DNA from: Micromonospora pallida
Lineage (GTDB): Bacteria > Actinomycetota > Actinomycetes > Mycobacteriales > Micromonosporaceae
Direction: 5' to 3'
Length of the DNA: 64,000 nucleotides
NCBI RefSeq assembly: GCF_900090325.1
Contig: NZ_FMHW01000002.1
Location: 4,527,001-4,591,000 of the forward strand
In this document: one piece after another, positions 34,069-43,214 of the stretch
How positions within the stretch are numbered: position 1 is the stretch's first letter
How the letters are laid out: the number at the start of each line of letters is the position of its first letter
The notes under the pieces: generated by a model
Told to the model about the DNA's origin: nothing
Database searches by the model: none
The model's input: only the letters and a program-made list of their open reading frames with translations
Program-made: the position numbers and the translations under genes

Positions 34069-35085
34069 GTGCTGACGCGTGACAGGGTGATCGCGGCGGG
34101 GGTCGCCGTGCTCTGCGGTCTCGGGGTGGCCGCCCCACCCGTACGGGCGGAAGTGGCCAGCACAGAGACCTCCGCCACCGTCGACACGGCGGACGCGCGG
34201 TTCCACGACCGGCCGATCGCCGACGCCGAGACCGCCCAGCGACTGGCCGACGAGTACTGGACGCCCGAGCGGATGCGGGCGGCGACCCCGCTGGACATGC
34301 CGGCCGGCGGCGAGGTCATGCCCGGGGAGGAGGCCGATCGTCCGGGTCGGATCGGGCCGCCCCGTACCGGCGCCGAACCGGCCGGCCCGCGCGCGGCCGC
34401 GCCCTCCGGCGGGGCGCAGACCCAGTCGGTCAACGCCTCGCCCGGGGTCGGCAAGGTGTTCTTCAGCAGCAAGGTCACCGGCGAGGACTTCCAGTGCTCG
34501 GCAGCGGCGGTGAACAACCCGACCGCGAACCTGGTGGCCACGGCGGGGCACTGCGTGCACCCCGGGGACGGCTCGAACAACTGGTACATCAACTGGGTCT
34601 ACGTGCCGCTGTACAACGACGGCCCGACCCCCAAGCCGTACGGGACCTGGGCCGCCCGCACGTTCACCTCCGTGGAGGGGTGGACGAAGTGGAACTACCT
34701 CTGGTGGGATTTCGCCTTCGTCACCATGTACCCCCGTAACGGGCAGAAGCTGGTGCACCAGACCGGCGGCAACGGCATCAGCTTCAACCAGTCGAAGACG
34801 ATCCCGATCCTCCTGCTCGGCTACCCGGGCCTGCCACCGTACGACGGCCAGATCCAGCACTACTGCCAGGGCACGATGCAGGTCGCCGGGGCGCAACGGG
34901 TAAAGCTGCCCTGCCCGATGAGCAAGGGTGCCAGTGGTGGACCGTTCCTCCGGCAGTACGACAACACACTCCGCTACGGGTTCGTGAACTCGGTGATCTC
35001 GTACCAGTTCTCCGGCAACCTCTACGGGCCGTACTTCGAAGAGGACGTCGCCGACATCTACGACTCGGTCAAGAACGTGCCGTGA
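34069..35085 (+). CDS. Secreted trypsin-fold serine protease
   Basis: A 338-residue exported protease. A signal peptide (residues 1-27, cleavage after VRA) and a propeptide of about 95 residues precede the catalytic domain. The triad is His161 (ATAGHCVH), Asp214 (WWDFAFVTM) and Ser289 (SKGASGGPF). The sequence resembles V8/glutamyl-type actinomycete proteases. GTG at 34069 has GGGAGG five bases upstream. It probably digests peptides outside the cell, upstream in function of the peptide uptake operon that follows, although it is on the other strand. Confidence 0.88.
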   Translation: MLTRDRVIAAGVAVLCGLGVAAPPVRAEVASTETSATVDTADARFHDRPIADAETAQRLADEYWTPERMRAATPLDMPAGGEVMPGEEADRPGRIGPPRTGAEPAGPRAAAPSGGAQTQSVNASPGVGKVFFSSKVTGEDFQCSAAAVNNPTANLVATAGHCVHPGDGSNNWYINWVYVPLYNDGPTPKPYGTWAARTFTSVEGWTKWNYLWWDFAFVTMYPRNGQKLVHQTGGNGISFNQSKTIPILLLGYPGLPPYDGQIQHYCQGTMQVAGAQRVKLPCPMSKGASGGPFLRQYDNTLRYGFVNSVISYQFSGNLYGPYFEEDVADIYDSVKNVP

Positions 35086-35213
35086 CCGCTGCCGCTGGCA
35101 GCCGTGACGTCGCCGCCGGCAGACCGGATCCCCGGTCTGCCGACGCACGCCGCGTAGCGGCCGGCGAGGGAAGCCGGTCCGCCGTCACCGTCCGCGCGGA
35201 CCAGCCCGTCCGC

Positions 35214-35960
35214 TCACCGCGCCGGTTCAGGGTCTCCACCCCGGCTGATCCGCAGGGTCAGCACGTCGGTCCGGACGGTGAATTGCCCGTGGAACAGGGC
35301 CACCCCGCCGGACCCGTACCCGATCTGGGTCGCGGTGACCAGCGGATGTCCGACCGCCACGCCGAGCCGGGCGGTGGCCTGCTCGTCGGCGAGCACGGCG
35401 GTGAGTTCGATCTCGGCTCGGCGTACCGGCATGCCGGTCGCGCTGGCCAGAAACTCGAACATGTCCAGGTCGATGCTGAGCAGCCCGGACGGGTCGAGGT
35501 CCCGGCCGTCGAAGCGCAGCGGCAGGTGGTCGCGGATCCAGGCCGCCGGAACCCCGTCCACGGCGAAGAGCCGGTCCACCCGCCACACCGGTGAGTCCGG
35601 CGGCACGCCGAGCACCGTGGCGCAGCCGGGCGGGCACTTCGCCCGGCTGACCGCCGCGTCCTGGAGGGTCGGACGGTGCCCCGAGGCGGTGATCCGGTCC
35701 CGCAGCGCGGTGACGTCGCCGATCGACACCGGCACCCGCTCGACACCGTCGTGCACGAAGGTGCCGATGCCCCAGGTCCGGGTCACCACGCCCTCGCCGG
35801 CGAGCTGCCCCAGCACCTCGCGCACGGTGGCCCGGCTGACCTCCAGCCGGTCGGCCAGGTCCCGCTCGTTGGGCAGCTTGTCGCCCACACGGAACTCACT
35901 GCCGATGAGTTCCCGTAGCCGACTGTGCGCGGCCTGTAGCGCGGTCTCGCGCCGTCCCAT
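35214..35960 (-). CDS. GntR family (HutC type) transcriptional regulator
   Basis: A 248-residue regulator: winged helix with LPNERDLADRLEVSRATVREVLGQLAGEGVVTRTWGIGTFV (about 28-70) and a UTRA ligand-binding domain (VWRVDRLFAVDGVPAAWIRDHLP, then DPSGLLSIDLDMFEFL). ATG at 35960 has GAGGTGG six bases upstream; another ATG five codons before is possible. It is the last gene of the peptide operon and probably represses it through the palindrome at 46073-46099. The UTRA ligand is likely a substrate or product of the operon. Confidence 0.88.
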   Translation of the reverse strand: MGRRETALQAAHSRLRELIGSEFRVGDKLPNERDLADRLEVSRATVREVLGQLAGEGVVTRTWGIGTFVHDGVERVPVSIGDVTALRDRITASGHRPTLQDAAVSRAKCPPGCATVLGVPPDSPVWRVDRLFAVDGVPAAWIRDHLPLRFDGRDLDPSGLLSIDLDMFEFLASATGMPVRRAEIELTAVLADEQATARLGVAVGHPLVTATQIGYGSGGVALFHGQFTVRTDVLTLRISRGGDPEPAR

Positions 35961-36021
35961 CCGCCCCCACCTCATCGCTGTCCGCCGCCGGGCCGCGGCC
36001 TACGGAGTGTAGTTCGCCTGT

Positions 36022-36065
36022 GTTACCAGACCTGCCCGGCCCGTCAGGGCGCGTTACCAGACCTG
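36022..36065. repeat. 13-bp direct repeat duplicating the dipeptidase 3' end
   Basis: GTTACCAGACCTG occurs at 36022-36034 and 36053-36065 (offset 31). The second copy includes the stop codon of the M19 gene; the first is just outside it, before the GntR gene. Both contain AGACCT, half of the proposed GntR operator core. Confidence 0.6.
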
Positions 36066-37256
36066 TTCGAGCACCCGGACCGTGTTGCCGCCGATGACCT
36101 TGGCAATCTCGTCGTCCGAGTAGTCGTGCTTCACCAGCCAGCCGACGATGTTGCCGAACGCCTCGCCCGGGTTCTCCACGCCGGCGACGTACTCCACCCG
36201 GGGGTGCTCCGGCCGGTCGCCCGCGTCGTGCGCGTAGTTGCCGGCGTAGGTGTTGTGCACCCCGACGTGGTCGCCGAACATCGTGTCCGGACCGAACGTG
36301 ACGTGGTCGATGCCGACCAGGTCCACGCAGTACGTGAAGTGGTCCATCACCGACTCGATCGAGTGGTGCGGGTGCTCCGCCGACAGCGTGGTGTGCGGGG
36401 CCGCCTCGATGCCGATCACGCCACCCCGCTCCGCGCAGGCCCGGATCACGTCGTCCGGCTTCATCCGCGGCGTCTTCCACACCGAACGGGCCCCGGCGTG
36501 GGTGATGAACACCGGCACCTGGCTGGCCTCGATCACGTCCAGGCAGGTCTGGTCGCCGGAGTGTGAGATGTCGATGGCGATGCCGAGCCGGTTCATCCGG
36601 TCCACCGCGCGCCGCCCGAAGTGGGTCAGGCCGCCGTCGTGCCGCTCGGAGAGGCCACCGCCGAGCATGTTGGCCTGGCTGTACGCGATGCCGAGCTGAC
36701 GGACGCCGAAGCCGTACAGAATGTCGATCCGGTCCAGCTCGTTCTCGATCGGGCTGCAGCACTCCAGCCCCGCGACGAGCGCCAGCCGGCCGTCCCGCTT
36801 GGCGGCGTGGATGTCGGCCAGCGAGGTGGCCAGGAAGACGTGGTCCTGCTTGTAGAGGTCACTCATCCGCATCCCGAGGGCGTAGACGAGGTCGTTCCAC
36901 TTCCAGCCGTTCTCGCTGGTCACACAGGACGCGCCGGCCATGAAGTTGTCGAAGACGGCGGTCAGCCCGGAGCGGGACAGCCCCTCGTAGCCGGTGCGCT
37001 GCCGCGCGGTGCGGTTGTACGCGCGCAACTCCCGGACGTCCTCGGGGAGGATCACCGGGTGCTCGTGCAGGGAGATCGCCACGTGCTCGGTGAGCAGCCG
37101 GCCGACCCGCTCTCGCTGGGCGTCGCTGAGCCCGAGGTCGTGTTCGGGCACCCGACCGACCTCCTGGGCCAGCTCGAAGACCCGGTAGTCGGTGTGCGGC
37201 TCGAGGTACGAGTAGGACCGGTGCCCCTGGTAGCGGGGGGCGGGTTCTTGCAGCAA
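36054..37256 (-). CDS. Membrane dipeptidase (peptidase M19 family), copy 1
   Basis: A 400-residue M19 metallo-peptidase. Zinc-site segments: ISLHEHP (64-66 area, His-x-His where renal dipeptidase has His-x-Asp), GLECCSPIENELDRIDILYGFGVRQLGIAYS, AIDISHSGDQT, VFITHAGARS, and HVTFGPD. No signal peptide, so cytosolic. These enzymes split dipeptides, including D-residue forms. About 70 percent of residues look identical to the copy at 44840-46042. It is 32 bp after dppF in the same operon. Confidence 0.88.
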   Translation of the reverse strand: MLQEPAPRYQGHRSYSYLEPHTDYRVFELAQEVGRVPEHDLGLSDAQRERVGRLLTEHVAISLHEHPVILPEDVRELRAYNRTARQRTGYEGLSRSGLTAVFDNFMAGASCVTSENGWKWNDLVYALGMRMSDLYKQDHVFLATSLADIHAAKRDGRLALVAGLECCSPIENELDRIDILYGFGVRQLGIAYSQANMLGGGLSERHDGGLTHFGRRAVDRMNRLGIAIDISHSGDQTCLDVIEASQVPVFITHAGARSVWKTPRMKPDDVIRACAERGGVIGIEAAPHTTLSAEHPHHSIESVMDHFTYCVDLVGIDHVTFGPDTMFGDHVGVHNTYAGNYAHDAGDRPEHPRVEYVAGVENPGEAFGNIVGWLVKHDYSDDEIAKVIGGNTVRVLEQVW

Positions 37257-37288
37257 GACACCTTCTCCTTGGGAACGGTCGCCGGGCG

Positions 37289-38278
37289 CTACGCGGCCAG
37301 CGGATAGTGGCAGGCGACCGGGTGTTCGCCGGACGCCAGCGGCGGTTCGGTGGTGGCGCAGGTCTCGGTCGCCTGCCAGCAGCGGGTCCGGAACCGACAG
37401 CCCGAGGGCGGGTTCACCGGGCTGGGTGGGTCGCCGGCCAGCAGGATCCGCTGGCGCTGTCCGCGCGCCGCCGGCTCCGGCACCGGTACGGCCGAGAGCA
37501 GCGCGCTGGTGTACGGGTGCCGGGGCGTGTCGTACAGGCTGTGCTCCGGTCCGGTCTCGACCAGCTTGCCGAGGTACATCACCGCCACCCGGTCGGAGAT
37601 GTGCCGGACCACGGAGAGGTCGTGGGCGATGAAGACGTACGCCACGCCCAGCTCCTCCTGGAGCCGTTCGAGCAGGTTGACCACCTGGGCCTGGACCGAG
37701 ACGTCCAGCGCGGAGACCGGCTCGTCGCAGACGATCACGTCGGGTTGCAGGGCGAGCGCCCGGGCGATGCCGATCCGCTGCCGCTGCCCGCCGGAGAACT
37801 GGTGCGGGTAGCGGTCGAGGTGCAGGTGCGGGTCGAGGCCGACCAGTTCGAGCAGTTCCCGCACCCGGTCCAGCCGGCGACGCTTGTCCAGCACGTCGGG
37901 GTGGATCTCGAACGGCTGGAGCAGGATCTCCCGGATGGTGCGTCGCGGGTTCAGCGAGGTGTACGGGTCCTGGAGCACGATCTGGATCCGTCGGCGCAGC
38001 GCCCGCAGGTCCCGGCCCCGGACCTTGTGCACCACCGAGGTGCCGAACGTGACCGCGCCGGCGGTGGGCTGTTCCAGCCCGACCAGCATCCGGGCCAGGG
38101 TGCTCTTGCCGCAGCCGGACTCCCCGACCACCCCGAGGGTCTCGCCCCGGCGCAGGTCGAAGGAGACCCCGTCGACGGCCCGGACCACGCCCCCGGAGGT
38201 GAACGGGATCCGGCCCTTGACCGGGAAGTGCTTGACCAGGTTCTCGACCCGCAGCACCACGTCGTCAGCGGGTGGCAC
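37289..38278 (-). CDS. Oligopeptide/dipeptide ABC transporter ATP-binding protein DppF-like
   Basis: A 329-residue ATPase: [18 protein letters not shown] at the start, Walker [15 protein letters not shown]-loop [14 protein letters not shown], signature [15 protein letters not shown], Walker [15 protein letters not shown], and the C-terminal oligopeptide-specific region with [14 protein letters not shown]ys cluster. GTG at 38278 is chosen because it fits the family N-terminus and sits 11 bases before the DppD stop. The frame stays open into dppD only because of a frameshift there. Confidence 0.9.
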   Translation of the reverse strand: MPPADDVVLRVENLVKHFPVKGRIPFTSGGVVRAVDGVSFDLRRGETLGVVGESGCGKSTLARMLVGLEQPTAGAVTFGTSVVHKVRGRDLRALRRRIQIVLQDPYTSLNPRRTIREILLQPFEIHPDVLDKRRRLDRVRELLELVGLDPHLHLDRYPHQFSGGQRQRIGIARALALQPDVIVCDEPVSALDVSVQAQVVNLLERLQEELGVAYVFIAHDLSVVRHISDRVAVMYLGKLVETGPEHSLYDTPRHPYTSALLSAVPVPEPAARGQRQRILLAGDPPSPVNPPSGCRFRTRCWQATETCATTEPPLASGEHPVACHYPLAA

Positions 38279-39243
38279 CGAGCACCTCCTCGTGGTGGTG
38301 GCAGGCGCTGGCCCGACCGGCGGGCAGCGTCTCCAGTGGTGGCAGGGTCGCCCGACACACATCGGTGACCCGGGGCAGCGCAGGTGGAACGGGCAGCCGG
38401 TGGGGAGCCGGGCCGGATTGGGCGGGGCGCCGGGGATGGCGTAGAGGACGTCGTCGCGCCGGTCCACCCGGGGCATCGAGGCGAGCAGCCCCTCGGTGTA
38501 CGGGTGCGCCGGGCCGGCGAAGATCTGCTCGACGCTGCCCCGTTCGACGATCCGGCCGGCGTACATCACCGCCACGTCGTCGGCGACCTCGGCGACCACC
38601 CCGAGGTCGTGGGTGATCAACAGCAGGCCCATCCCGCTGTCCCGCTGGATCTCCGCGAGCAGCTCCATCACCTGGGCCTGCACGGTGACGTCGAGGGCGG
38701 TGGTGGGCTCGTCGGCGATCAGCAGGTCCGGCTCCAGGGAGATCGCCAACGCGATCATGATGCGTTGCCGCATCCCGCCGGAGAACTGGTGCGGGTAGTC
38801 CCGGATACGGTCCTTCGCGGCCGGGATCCGTACCCGGTCGACCAGCTCGATCGCCCGGCGGCGGGCGTCCGACCTGGACATCCCCGGCGGACCCGCAGCA
38901 CCTCCATGAGCTGGTGGCCGACGGTGAAGACCGGGTTCAGCGCGGCCATCGCGTCCTGGAAGACCATGCCGATCTCCTCGCCGCTGACCCGGTCGCGCTG
39001 CTTACGGGGCAGGGTGAGCAGTTCCCGGCCGCGCAGCCGGACCGCGCCGGTGACCCGGGCCGGCGGGGTCTCCAGGATGCCCATCACCGCCTGCGCGGTG
39101 ACGCTCTTGCCGGAGCCGGACTCACCGAGGATGGCCAGGGTCCGGCCGGACTCGACCTCCAGGGAGACCCCGTTGACCGCGCGCACCGGCCCGGTCGGGC
39201 CGGGGAACTCCACCCGCAGGTCGGCGACCTCGAGCAGGGTCAT
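38265..39243 (-). pseudogene. Oligopeptide/dipeptide ABC ATPase DppD-like, two apparent frameshifts
   Basis: Read in three frames it gives a normal DppD of about 326 residues. It starts MTLLEVADLRVEFPGPTGPV with Walker A GESGSGKSVT. The frame breaks after [10 protein letters not shown] at the C run 38882-38885 and continues as [17 protein letters not shown] with signature [13 protein letters not shown] and Walker [13 protein letters not shown]. It breaks again at about 38369-38375 after FHLRCP and continues [16 protein letters not shown] to a TGA at 38265. Each break is repaired by one extra base in a G/C run, so assembly error is likely. It overlaps the hydrolase stop by 4 bases. Confidence 0.85.
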
Positions 39244-40076
39244 CGCAGCACTCCGGCCTCGGCGAGGAAGTCGCGCACCACCCGCTGGAACAGCTCGGGC
39301 TCCTCCAACTGCGGGGAGTGCCCGGACTTCTCGAAGACCACCAGCCGGGCGTCCGGGATCAGGTCGGCGATGACCTGCGAGGCCGCCACCGGGGTACGCC
39401 AGTCGTGGCGGCCCACGGTGACCAGGGTCGGGCAGGTGACCGTGGGCAGTTTCGGCTTCAGGTCGTACCGGGGCATGTTCTGCCCGAAGGCGGCGTTGTG
39501 CGTCCGGTAGTGGAACCGGGTGGCGGCGAGCTTCGCCGCGTCCTTGGCCGGGTCGTGCTGGTGGTCGTAGAGGGGCAGGATGCCCTTCCAGTACTCGCGC
39601 AGCTGCTCGTTGCTCTCGAACCGGCCGGTGCCGATCCGCTCGATGATCCACTCCGGAATCACCGACCGGTCGGTGCTGCGGGCCCGCTCGACGGCGAGGT
39701 GGTCGTGGGCGGTGTCGGCGGCGGTGTCCCGCAGGACCAGCGCGGAGACCCGGTCCGGGTGAGCGACGGCGTACTCCATCGCGATGAACCCGCCGTACGA
39801 GCCGCCGGCCATGACGATCTTCTCGTAGCCGAAGTGCTCCCGGATGGCGTCCACGTCGGCCACCCACTGCTCGTGGGTGAACGGCTCGTCGTCGCTGGAC
39901 TCGCCGGAGCCCCGGGCGTCGAAGACGATGACCCGCATCCGGTCGGCGAACGGGCCGAACGAGCGCTTCGGCTCGTTACGGGAGCCCAGGCCGGGCGCGC
40001 CGTGGTGGACGATCATCGCGGGTGCGTCGGTCGGGCCGAACGCCTCGACGACCAGTTCCGCTCCGTTGATCTTCAT
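39240..40076 (-). CDS. Alpha/beta hydrolase, proline iminopeptidase-like
   Basis: A 278-residue hydrolase. HHGAPGLGS is the oxyanion region, VFDARGSGESSDDEPFT, nucleophile Ser in MAGGSYGGFIAMEYA (about residue 105), acid in TVGRHDWRTPV and His in EKSGHSPQLEEPE. The cap and GxSxGG nucleophile elbow resemble proline iminopeptidase and related amidases. ATG at 40076 begins MKINGAELVVEAFGP. It overlaps the M24 gene upstream and dppD downstream by 4 bases each, so it is part of the peptide operon. Confidence 0.88.
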   Translation of the reverse strand: MKINGAELVVEAFGPTDAPAMIVHHGAPGLGSRNEPKRSFGPFADRMRVIVFDARGSGESSDDEPFTHEQWVADVDAIREHFGYEKIVMAGGSYGGFIAMEYAVAHPDRVSALVLRDTAADTAHDHLAVERARSTDRSVIPEWIIERIGTGRFESNEQLREYWKGILPLYDHQHDPAKDAAKLAATRFHYRTHNAAFGQNMPRYDLKPKLPTVTCPTLVTVGRHDWRTPVAASQVIADLIPDARLVVFEKSGHSPQLEEPELFQRVVRDFLAEAGVLR

Positions 40077-41254
40077 CGGACCCCCTCGAGGATGTTCGAC
40101 GCCAGGTCGCGCGGGTAGCCGGTGAGTCGACGCGGGCCGTCCGCCTCGACCAGGACGGTGTCGGAGATGCGGTAGCCGGCGTGGCCGGGAACGTAGACGC
40201 CGGGCTCGCTGGAGAGCAGCATCCCGGGGGCGAGCACGGTGTCGTCGCCGTCCTCGACCCACGGGGCCTCGTGGTTCTGCAACCCGATGCCGTGCCCCTG
40301 CCGGTGCCGGATGTACTCGCCCAGCCCGTGCCCGCGCAGCACGTCCAGGCAGATCCGGTTGACCTCGGCGCAGGTCCGGCCGGCGATCATCGCCTGGGTG
40401 CCGACCTCCTGCGCCTCCCGGTCAGCCTCGTAGTAGCGCACCTGCTCGGCGGTGGGCTCGCCGACGACGAAGGTGCGTTCGCTCTCCACGAACCGGCTGG
40501 CCACCGCCGCGCCGAGGGAGAGGATCAGGGTGTCGCCGGGCTGGAGCCGCCGCCGGGTCGGCAGGCCGTGCGGCAGGGCCGAGTTCGGGCCGGCGTAGAC
40601 CAGGCCGCCGGCCAGCTTGGTGGTGTAGACGACCATGTCGTACTCGGCGTACATCCGGTCGGTGCCGTACCCGATGACGTGCCGGGCGATCTCGTCCTCG
40701 CGGGGCAGCGGTCCCCCGCCGGCCAGCGCCTCCTCGATCAGCGCCCGGCCCGCGCCGAGCATCTCGTCGCAGATCCGCGCGGCGGCCTCGTGGAACGGGA
40801 TCTCCTCGGGAAACTTCCGCAGCCGCAGCCGGGCGACCGCGTCGGTGGTCTCCAGGGTGGCGCCGGTGATCGCCGTCGACAGGGCCCGGAACGCGCCGAC
40901 CGACACCCCGGCGCCCACCCCGATCCGCCGGGCGGGGCCGCCGCGCCGGGACAGCGCCGTGGCGAGGGTCTGCTCGGCGGTGACCACGCCCGGGAACTCG
41001 AAGTAGCTGACGGTTTCCAGGGTCACGCCCTGCTGGGCGGCGTACTCCTCGTCGAGGCGCGGGATGACCAGCAGCGGGTCACCCTCGCGCGGCATCCAGA
41101 GGTAGACCGGGCGTTCGGTGGCGATGTAGAAGAAGCCGCTGAGGAAGGCGACGTCCGCCGGGGACGTGGCCAGGAAGCCGTCCAGGCCACGCTCGTCGAG
41201 CGCCTCGCCGAGCCGGGTCCGGACGCTGGTGTAGAAGCTCTCGGGCAGTCGCAT
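40073..41254 (-). CDS. M24 (pita-bread) family protein lacking metal ligands
   Basis: A 393-residue creatinase/prolidase fold protein: N-terminal domain to about residue 140, then the pita-bread domain. The five metal ligands of aminopeptidase P/prolidase should be Asp, Asp, His, Glu, Glu. Here the positions read Ser246 (LILSLGAA), Glu257 (VESERTF), His321 (RQGHGIG), Glu350 (SSEPGVY) and Ser364 (YRISDTV). Three are changed, as in metal-free creatinase, so it is probably not a metallo-peptidase; it may hydrolyse an amidine or small amide. Overlaps the next gene by 4 bases and follows dppC by 3. Confidence 0.85.
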   Translation of the reverse strand: MRLPESFYTSVRTRLGEALDERGLDGFLATSPADVAFLSGFFYIATERPVYLWMPREGDPLLVIPRLDEEYAAQQGVTLETVSYFEFPGVVTAEQTLATALSRRGGPARRIGVGAGVSVGAFRALSTAITGATLETTDAVARLRLRKFPEEIPFHEAAARICDEMLGAGRALIEEALAGGGPLPREDEIARHVIGYGTDRMYAEYDMVVYTTKLAGGLVYAGPNSALPHGLPTRRRLQPGDTLILSLGAAVASRFVESERTFVVGEPTAEQVRYYEADREAQEVGTQAMIAGRTCAEVNRICLDVLRGHGLGEYIRHRQGHGIGLQNHEAPWVEDGDDTVLAPGMLLSSEPGVYVPGHAGYRISDTVLVEADGPRRLTGYPRDLASNILEGVR

Positions 41255-41257
41255 GGG

Positions 41258-42139
41258 TCAGCCTCCGTTGCGCCGGGGGTCACGGGTGTCGTTGAACCGC
41301 ATGCCGGCGACGGTCGCCGCGAGCACCAGCAGCAGGATCGCCAGGGACGGGAAGAGCGTCTGCCACCAGGCGATCGCGATCACGCCGCTGCGCTGGGCGT
41401 TGAGCAGGATGCGACCCCAGGACCAGGCGTCCGGGTCACCGAGGCCCAGGAAGCTCAGCCCGGCCTCGGAGATCACCGCCCGGGAGGCGGTGAGCAGCAC
41501 GCTGACGATCACCAGCGAGACGACGGCGGGCAGGATCTCCCGGGTGACGATCCGCCAGCCGGTGGCCCCGAGCACCCGGGCCCCGTCGATGTACGGCATC
41601 GCGCTGATCACCAGGCCCTGCGACCGGATCAGCCGGGCCACCTCGGGCCAGGCGAAGAACCCGATGATCAGGGTCAGCGTCCAGACACTGGGGTTCACCA
41701 CCGCAGCCAGCATGATCATCAGCGGCAGGGTGGGCAGGGCCAGCATCACATCGGTGATCACGGTGGAGACCGCGTCGATCCGCCGGAAGTACGCCGAGGC
41801 CAGCCCGATCGCGGTGCCCAGCACGATCGCGATCACCGAGGCCGCCAGGCCGATCACCAGGCTGGTCCGGGTGCCCCAGACCACCTGGGCGAAGATGTCC
41901 TGCCCGAGGTCGTCGGTGCCGAACCAGTGTGCCCCGGACGGGGGTTGCAGCACGTCCGGGCCGGCACCGCTGGGCTCATCGGCGATCAGCGGCGCGAAGA
42001 CCGCCAGCACCACCATCACGACCAGCACCAGTACGGACAGCGCCGCGGAGGGCTGGCGCAGGTAGCCGTACCAGGACCGCCGGACGGGGGCCGGGGCGAC
42101 CGGCGGCACCGCCTGCTCGGTCAGCACGGGGGCGCTCAC
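41258..42139 (-). CDS. ABC transporter permease DppC-like
   Basis: A 293-residue inner-membrane permease: an N-terminal cytosolic tail, a first helix at about 30-50, a periplasmic loop ending HWFGTDDLGQDIFAQVVWGTRTSLVIGLAAS (OppC signature), five more helices and the coupling EAA loop ARVLGATGWRIVTREILPAVV. It imports peptides with the DppB-like permease. It ends 3 bases before the M24 gene. Confidence 0.92.
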   Translation of the reverse strand: MSAPVLTEQAVPPVAPAPVRRSWYGYLRQPSAALSVLVLVVMVVLAVFAPLIADEPSGAGPDVLQPPSGAHWFGTDDLGQDIFAQVVWGTRTSLVIGLAASVIAIVLGTAIGLASAYFRRIDAVSTVITDVMLALPTLPLMIMLAAVVNPSVWTLTLIIGFFAWPEVARLIRSQGLVISAMPYIDGARVLGATGWRIVTREILPAVVSLVIVSVLLTASRAVISEAGLSFLGLGDPDAWSWGRILLNAQRSGVIAIAWWQTLFPSLAILLLVLAATVAGMRFNDTRDPRRNGG

Positions 42140-42230
42140 AGCGTCCTCCCTTCAGGGGTGGGGGTGGTGGTCACCGGGCTGGCCTTCCGTTCGCGACTGC
42201 GGGGCTCCGCTCCGCTGCACTCCTCGCGCT

Positions 42231-43184
42231 TCACAGGCGAATCCGGGGGTTGAGGACGGCGTAGAGCATGTCGGTCAGCGCGTTGGCGAAGACCACGGTG
42301 ACGGCGAGCATGATGAAGGCGCCCTGGAGCACCGGATAGTCCTGCTGCCCGACCGCCTCGAAGATCAGCCGGCCGACCCCCGGGTAGGCGAACACCGTCT
42401 CGGTGAGCACCGCGCCGCCGACCAGGGTGCCCAGTTGCAGACCCATCAGGGTCAGCGCCGGCAGGATCGCGTTGCGCAGGCCGTGCTTCCAGACCCGCCG
42501 GGTGGCGGACAGTCCCCGGGCCTGGGCGGCCCGGATGTAGTCCTCGCCGAGCACCTCGATCATGTTGGTGCGCAGGGTCAGCGCGTACGGGCCGAGCTGC
42601 ACCAGCACCAGCGACAGCACCGGCAGCACCAGGTGGTGCAGCAGGCTCAGGTAGGCCGCCGCGCCCCGGGTGTCCGGGTCGATCGCCCCGCCGATCGGGA
42701 ACCAGCCGAGCCGGGCGCCGAGGAAGACCAGCAGCAGCATGGCGACGCTGGGCACGAAGAGCGCGTGCCCGCCGATGCCGAGCGCCTGGAGCGTACGGTC
42801 CACCCAGCTGCCCCGGTGCACGGCGGCCCAGACGCCGATCGGGATGCCGACGGCGATGGTGATGACGAACGCGCTGCCGGCGAGGAGCAGCGTCCACGGC
42901 AGCCGGTCGACGATGATGTCGGTGACCGGCGCGATCTGCCGGAACGAGATGCCCAGGTTGCCCTGGAGCAGTTCACGCAGGTACGACACGTACTGCTCCC
43001 ACAGCGGACGGTCCAGGCCGTACGTCTTGAGCAGCGCCGCCTGCATCTCCGGCGTCATGTCCCCCTCGACCATCAGGGTCGTGGGGTCCCCCGGCAGCAG
43101 CCGGAGCAGGAAGAACGTCGAAGTGATCGCAATCCACACGGTCAGGACGGCCTTCAGTGCCCGACTGAGCACGAAACGCGCCAC
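42231..43184 (-). CDS. ABC transporter permease DppB-like
   Basis: A 317-residue permease with six helices. The N-terminus FVLSRALKAVLTVWIAITSTFFLLRLLPGDP and the EAA loop YIRAAQARGLSATRRVWKHGLRNAILP are standard for OppB/DppB. GTG at 43184 has GGAGGGG five bases upstream. It is 30 bp after the binding-protein gene. A 91-bp gap with a repetitive GCTCCGCTCCGCTGCACTCC segment separates it from dppC. Confidence 0.92.
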   Translation of the reverse strand: MARFVLSRALKAVLTVWIAITSTFFLLRLLPGDPTTLMVEGDMTPEMQAALLKTYGLDRPLWEQYVSYLRELLQGNLGISFRQIAPVTDIIVDRLPWTLLLAGSAFVITIAVGIPIGVWAAVHRGSWVDRTLQALGIGGHALFVPSVAMLLLVFLGARLGWFPIGGAIDPDTRGAAAYLSLLHHLVLPVLSLVLVQLGPYALTLRTNMIEVLGEDYIRAAQARGLSATRRVWKHGLRNAILPALTLMGLQLGTLVGGAVLTETVFAYPGVGRLIFEAVGQQDYPVLQGAFIMLAVTVVFANALTDMLYAVLNPRIRL

Positions 43185-43214
43185 GGGGGACCCCTCCTTT
43201 CCCTCTGGTTGGGG

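Noticed and set aside
37289..38881. Single 530-residue double-ATPase protein
   Set aside because: The frame arises from two frameshifts in DppD; alignment of its tail and the natural DppF GTG start show two separate genes.
42140..42230. Repetitive GCTCCGCTCCGCTGCACTCC segment as a regulatory element between dppC and dppB
   Set aside because: Similar short GC-rich stretches are common in actinomycete spacers, and there is no symmetry or repeat array.
40181..42253. 690-codon plus-strand open frame over the M24 and dppC genes
   Set aside because: Gln/Gly/Asp/His-rich mirror sequence; the minus strand encodes motif-bearing proteins.
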